Assembly: GCF_000413935.1 (NCBI RefSeq)
Contig: NZ_KE340380.1
Span: forward strand, 558,001 to 622,000
DNA length: 64,000 bases
Direction of reading: 5' to 3'
DNA from: Acinetobacter colistiniresistens
Lineage (GTDB): Bacteria; Pseudomonadota; Gammaproteobacteria; Pseudomonadales; Moraxellaceae
Position 1 is the stretch's first letter. Each line of letters opens with the position of its first letter. Made by a program: the position numbers and the translations under genes. Below the pieces are notes generated by a model. The model was not told the DNA's origin. It did no database searches and saw only the letters and a program-made list of their open reading frames with translations. This document shows, in pieces, positions 62,645 to 64,000 of this stretch.

Positions 62645-63823
62645 TTAACCCGTTTTTAAGCAATTCAGAATCGCCTGTACTGGATCTTCAGTGTTGCCTG
62701 AAATCAACTGCTTATGCATGCTTAAATGCTGCATCATTTGAATATGTGCCGTTTCATGATCCATTAAACGTTCAATTTCAGTGGCTAAATGCTGTGGTGT
62801 TGCATCGGCTTGAATCAGTTCCTCAATCACTTTCTTACCTGCAATAATATTCGGTAATGAGTAATACGGAATTTTAACCATGAATTTTGCAATCAGATAG
62901 GTCAACCAATTTAATTTATAGAACGTCACCATTGGGCGATGTAGTAACATCGCCTCAAGTGTCGCGGTACCCGATGCCAACGCCACAATATCGCTGGCGT
63001 TCATGACAGTACGGCCAATTTTAGATTCCGCATCACTATTTTCTAAAACATGAATTTTTGCTTTTAAACCGACATCCAAGTGTTGAATACCCTGTTCAAT
63101 CTGATGTTTACGTGCATCATTAATCGCAGGGATCAAGAACTCTAGATCAGGATGCTTACGGTGCAAGATTTCTGCAGCGCCAGTCAATAAAGGCAATAAT
63201 CGCTCAATCTCACCACGACGACTACCCGGTAATAATGCGATATGAGTTTTGTGTGCGGACAGGCCCAATTGATGCTTGGCTTCAGTGATTGGATTTTTTA
63301 AAGGCAGTTGTTTGGCCAATGGATGCCCGACAAATGCCGCCGCAACGTCATAGTTCTCATAAAAGGTTTTTTCAAATGGAAATAAACACAGAACCAAGTC
63401 AATACTGCGTTTAATCCCATGGACACGACCTTGACGCCAAGCCCATACTGATGGACTGACATATTGTACGGTCTTAATCGGTAACTGTTTTTCCTTAATG
63501 GTTTTCGATAAACGTAAATTAAAATCTGGCGCATCAATGCCAATAAAAATATCAACGGGATGCTCAGTCCAGCGTTCAACCAAACCATCACGTACTGCAA
63601 ATAGCTTTTTTAAATCTTTAAGGACTTCTACAATTCCCATCACCGAAAGAATTTCCATCGGATAATAACTATGAAACCCTTCTGCAATCATTTGTGGGCC
63701 GCCAATTCCCTCAAATTCAGCCTCGATACCTTGTTCGCGAAAACTACGCATGAGTTTCACTCCTAGAGTATCTCCAGAAACTTCTCCCACCACGATACCA
63801 ATCTTTAGTTTTTGCTTTGACAA
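62645..63823 (-). CDS. lpxB: Lipid-A-disaccharide synthase
   Basis: A 392-residue glycosyltransferase (family 19) that joins UDP-diacylglucosamine and lipid X in lipid A assembly. Visible signatures are IGIVVGEVSGDTLGVKLM at the N-terminus, YVSPSVWAWRQGR, LLPGSRRGEIERLLP, and ASGTATLEAMLLHRPMV. I chose the TTG at 63823, giving the normal start LSKQKLKIGIVVGE; the frame continues to an ATG at 63919, but the extra 32 residues have no counterpart in the family. Confidence 0.93.
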   Translation of the reverse strand: MSKQKLKIGIVVGEVSGDTLGVKLMRSFREQGIEAEFEGIGGPQMIAEGFHSYYPMEILSVMGIVEVLKDLKKLFAVRDGLVERWTEHPVDIFIGIDAPDFNLRLSKTIKEKQLPIKTVQYVSPSVWAWRQGRVHGIKRSIDLVLCLFPFEKTFYENYDVAAAFVGHPLAKQLPLKNPITEAKHQLGLSAHKTHIALLPGSRRGEIERLLPLLTGAAEILHRKHPDLEFLIPAINDARKHQIEQGIQHLDVGLKAKIHVLENSDAESKIGRTVMNASDIVALASGTATLEAMLLHRPMVTFYKLNWLTYLIAKFMVKIPYYSLPNIIAGKKVIEELIQADATPQHLATEIERLMDHETAHIQMMQHLSMHKQLISGNTEDPVQAILNCLKTG

Positions 63824-63971
63824 GATCCACGCCCCACAGAAATATTTAAATGATTCTAACAAAATGATTTTACATCGAATCAGGTCAAACAATGCAATTT
63901 GTTCTTGATTGGTGAACATCTTTTCTTATCTGATACATCATTAATCATTCAAAATATTATCTAGATTTACG

Positions 63972-64000
63972 ATGACTGAGCAATTGATTGTGGTTTATTG
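63972..64000 (+). CDS. Possible start of a gene, cut by the right edge
   Basis: An ATG at 63972 opens the frame MTEQLIVVY, and the last bases TG would fit a Trp codon. This resembles the start (VYWRDIPAQV) of the small virulence-factor family proteins, but only nine residues are visible and no ribosome site is clear. Confidence 0.25.

Noticed and set aside
63824..63919. N-terminal extension of LpxB to an ATG at 63919
   Set aside because: The 32 extra residues have no counterpart in LpxB, and a TTG start at 63823 gives the usual N-terminus.

Overview
The window reads as the chromosome of an Acinetobacter-like gammaproteobacterium (Moraxellaceae). The DNA is AT-rich and densely coded. The housekeeping genes (aroC, prmB, rnd, recR, ybaB, metZ, lpxB), a BlsA-like BLUF protein and the Mdt-type efflux operon fit that group. 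I could run no database search, so genus is an inference and species is open. I saw no rRNA, tRNA, intact insertion sequence, prophage or CRISPR array.

Layout. 1-4.25 kb: a metal-type response regulator (cut by the left edge) with a CusR-like box, a DoxX gene, and a divergent operon for a cysteine-repeat RiPP of the bufferin/HvfA type (precursor, DUF692 MNIO enzyme, DUF2063 partner, ECF sigma factor, short zinc anti-sigma). The two divergent start regions carry matching ECF-type promoters. 4.4-10.6 kb: a six-gene lipid-modification operon (desaturase, FAD amine-oxidase-like protein, DUF1365, two CFA-superfamily methyltransferases, DUF1295). 10.6-12.6 kb: an atypical SDR, small genes and a gene remnant. 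12.8-18.6 kb: a compact operon that looks like a second phospholipid pathway (CDP-alcohol transferase, hydrolase-methyltransferase, PAP2/dual-specificity phosphatase broken by an in-frame TAG, acyltransferase, CdsA). 18.6-20.5 kb: AraC regulator and divergent quinone oxidoreductase. 20.5-29.7 kb: mdtABC plus outer-membrane channel. 29.9-45.2 kb: TenA-like protein, diguanylate cyclase, then mostly housekeeping genes.

45.3-53.6 kb is accessory-like: a TauE permease, three tandem paralogous secreted proteins, LysE exporter, BLUF photoreceptor with a perfect CRP-type site upstream, a guanidine-II riboswitch with its SMR guanidinium exporter, a lipoprotein, a candidate small RNA and small secreted proteins. 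53.7-55.5 kb: HIT protein and a porin behind a three-unit PHO box. 55.5-60.4 kb: a LysR-controlled guanidino-acid island (guanidinobutyrase-like ureohydrolase, an MHS transporter broken by an in-frame TAA, and an NCS1 permease). 60.5-64 kb: DUF937 protein, two small conserved genes and lpxB, with a possible new gene starting at the right edge.

How the genes work together: several units are self-contained modules with their own regulator next door (ECF sigma for the bufferin operon, AraC for the oxidoreductase, LysR for the guanidino genes, riboswitch for the exporter). The two nonsense codons suggest recent gene decay in this strain or sequence errors; they use different stop codons, so codon reassignment is unlikely.
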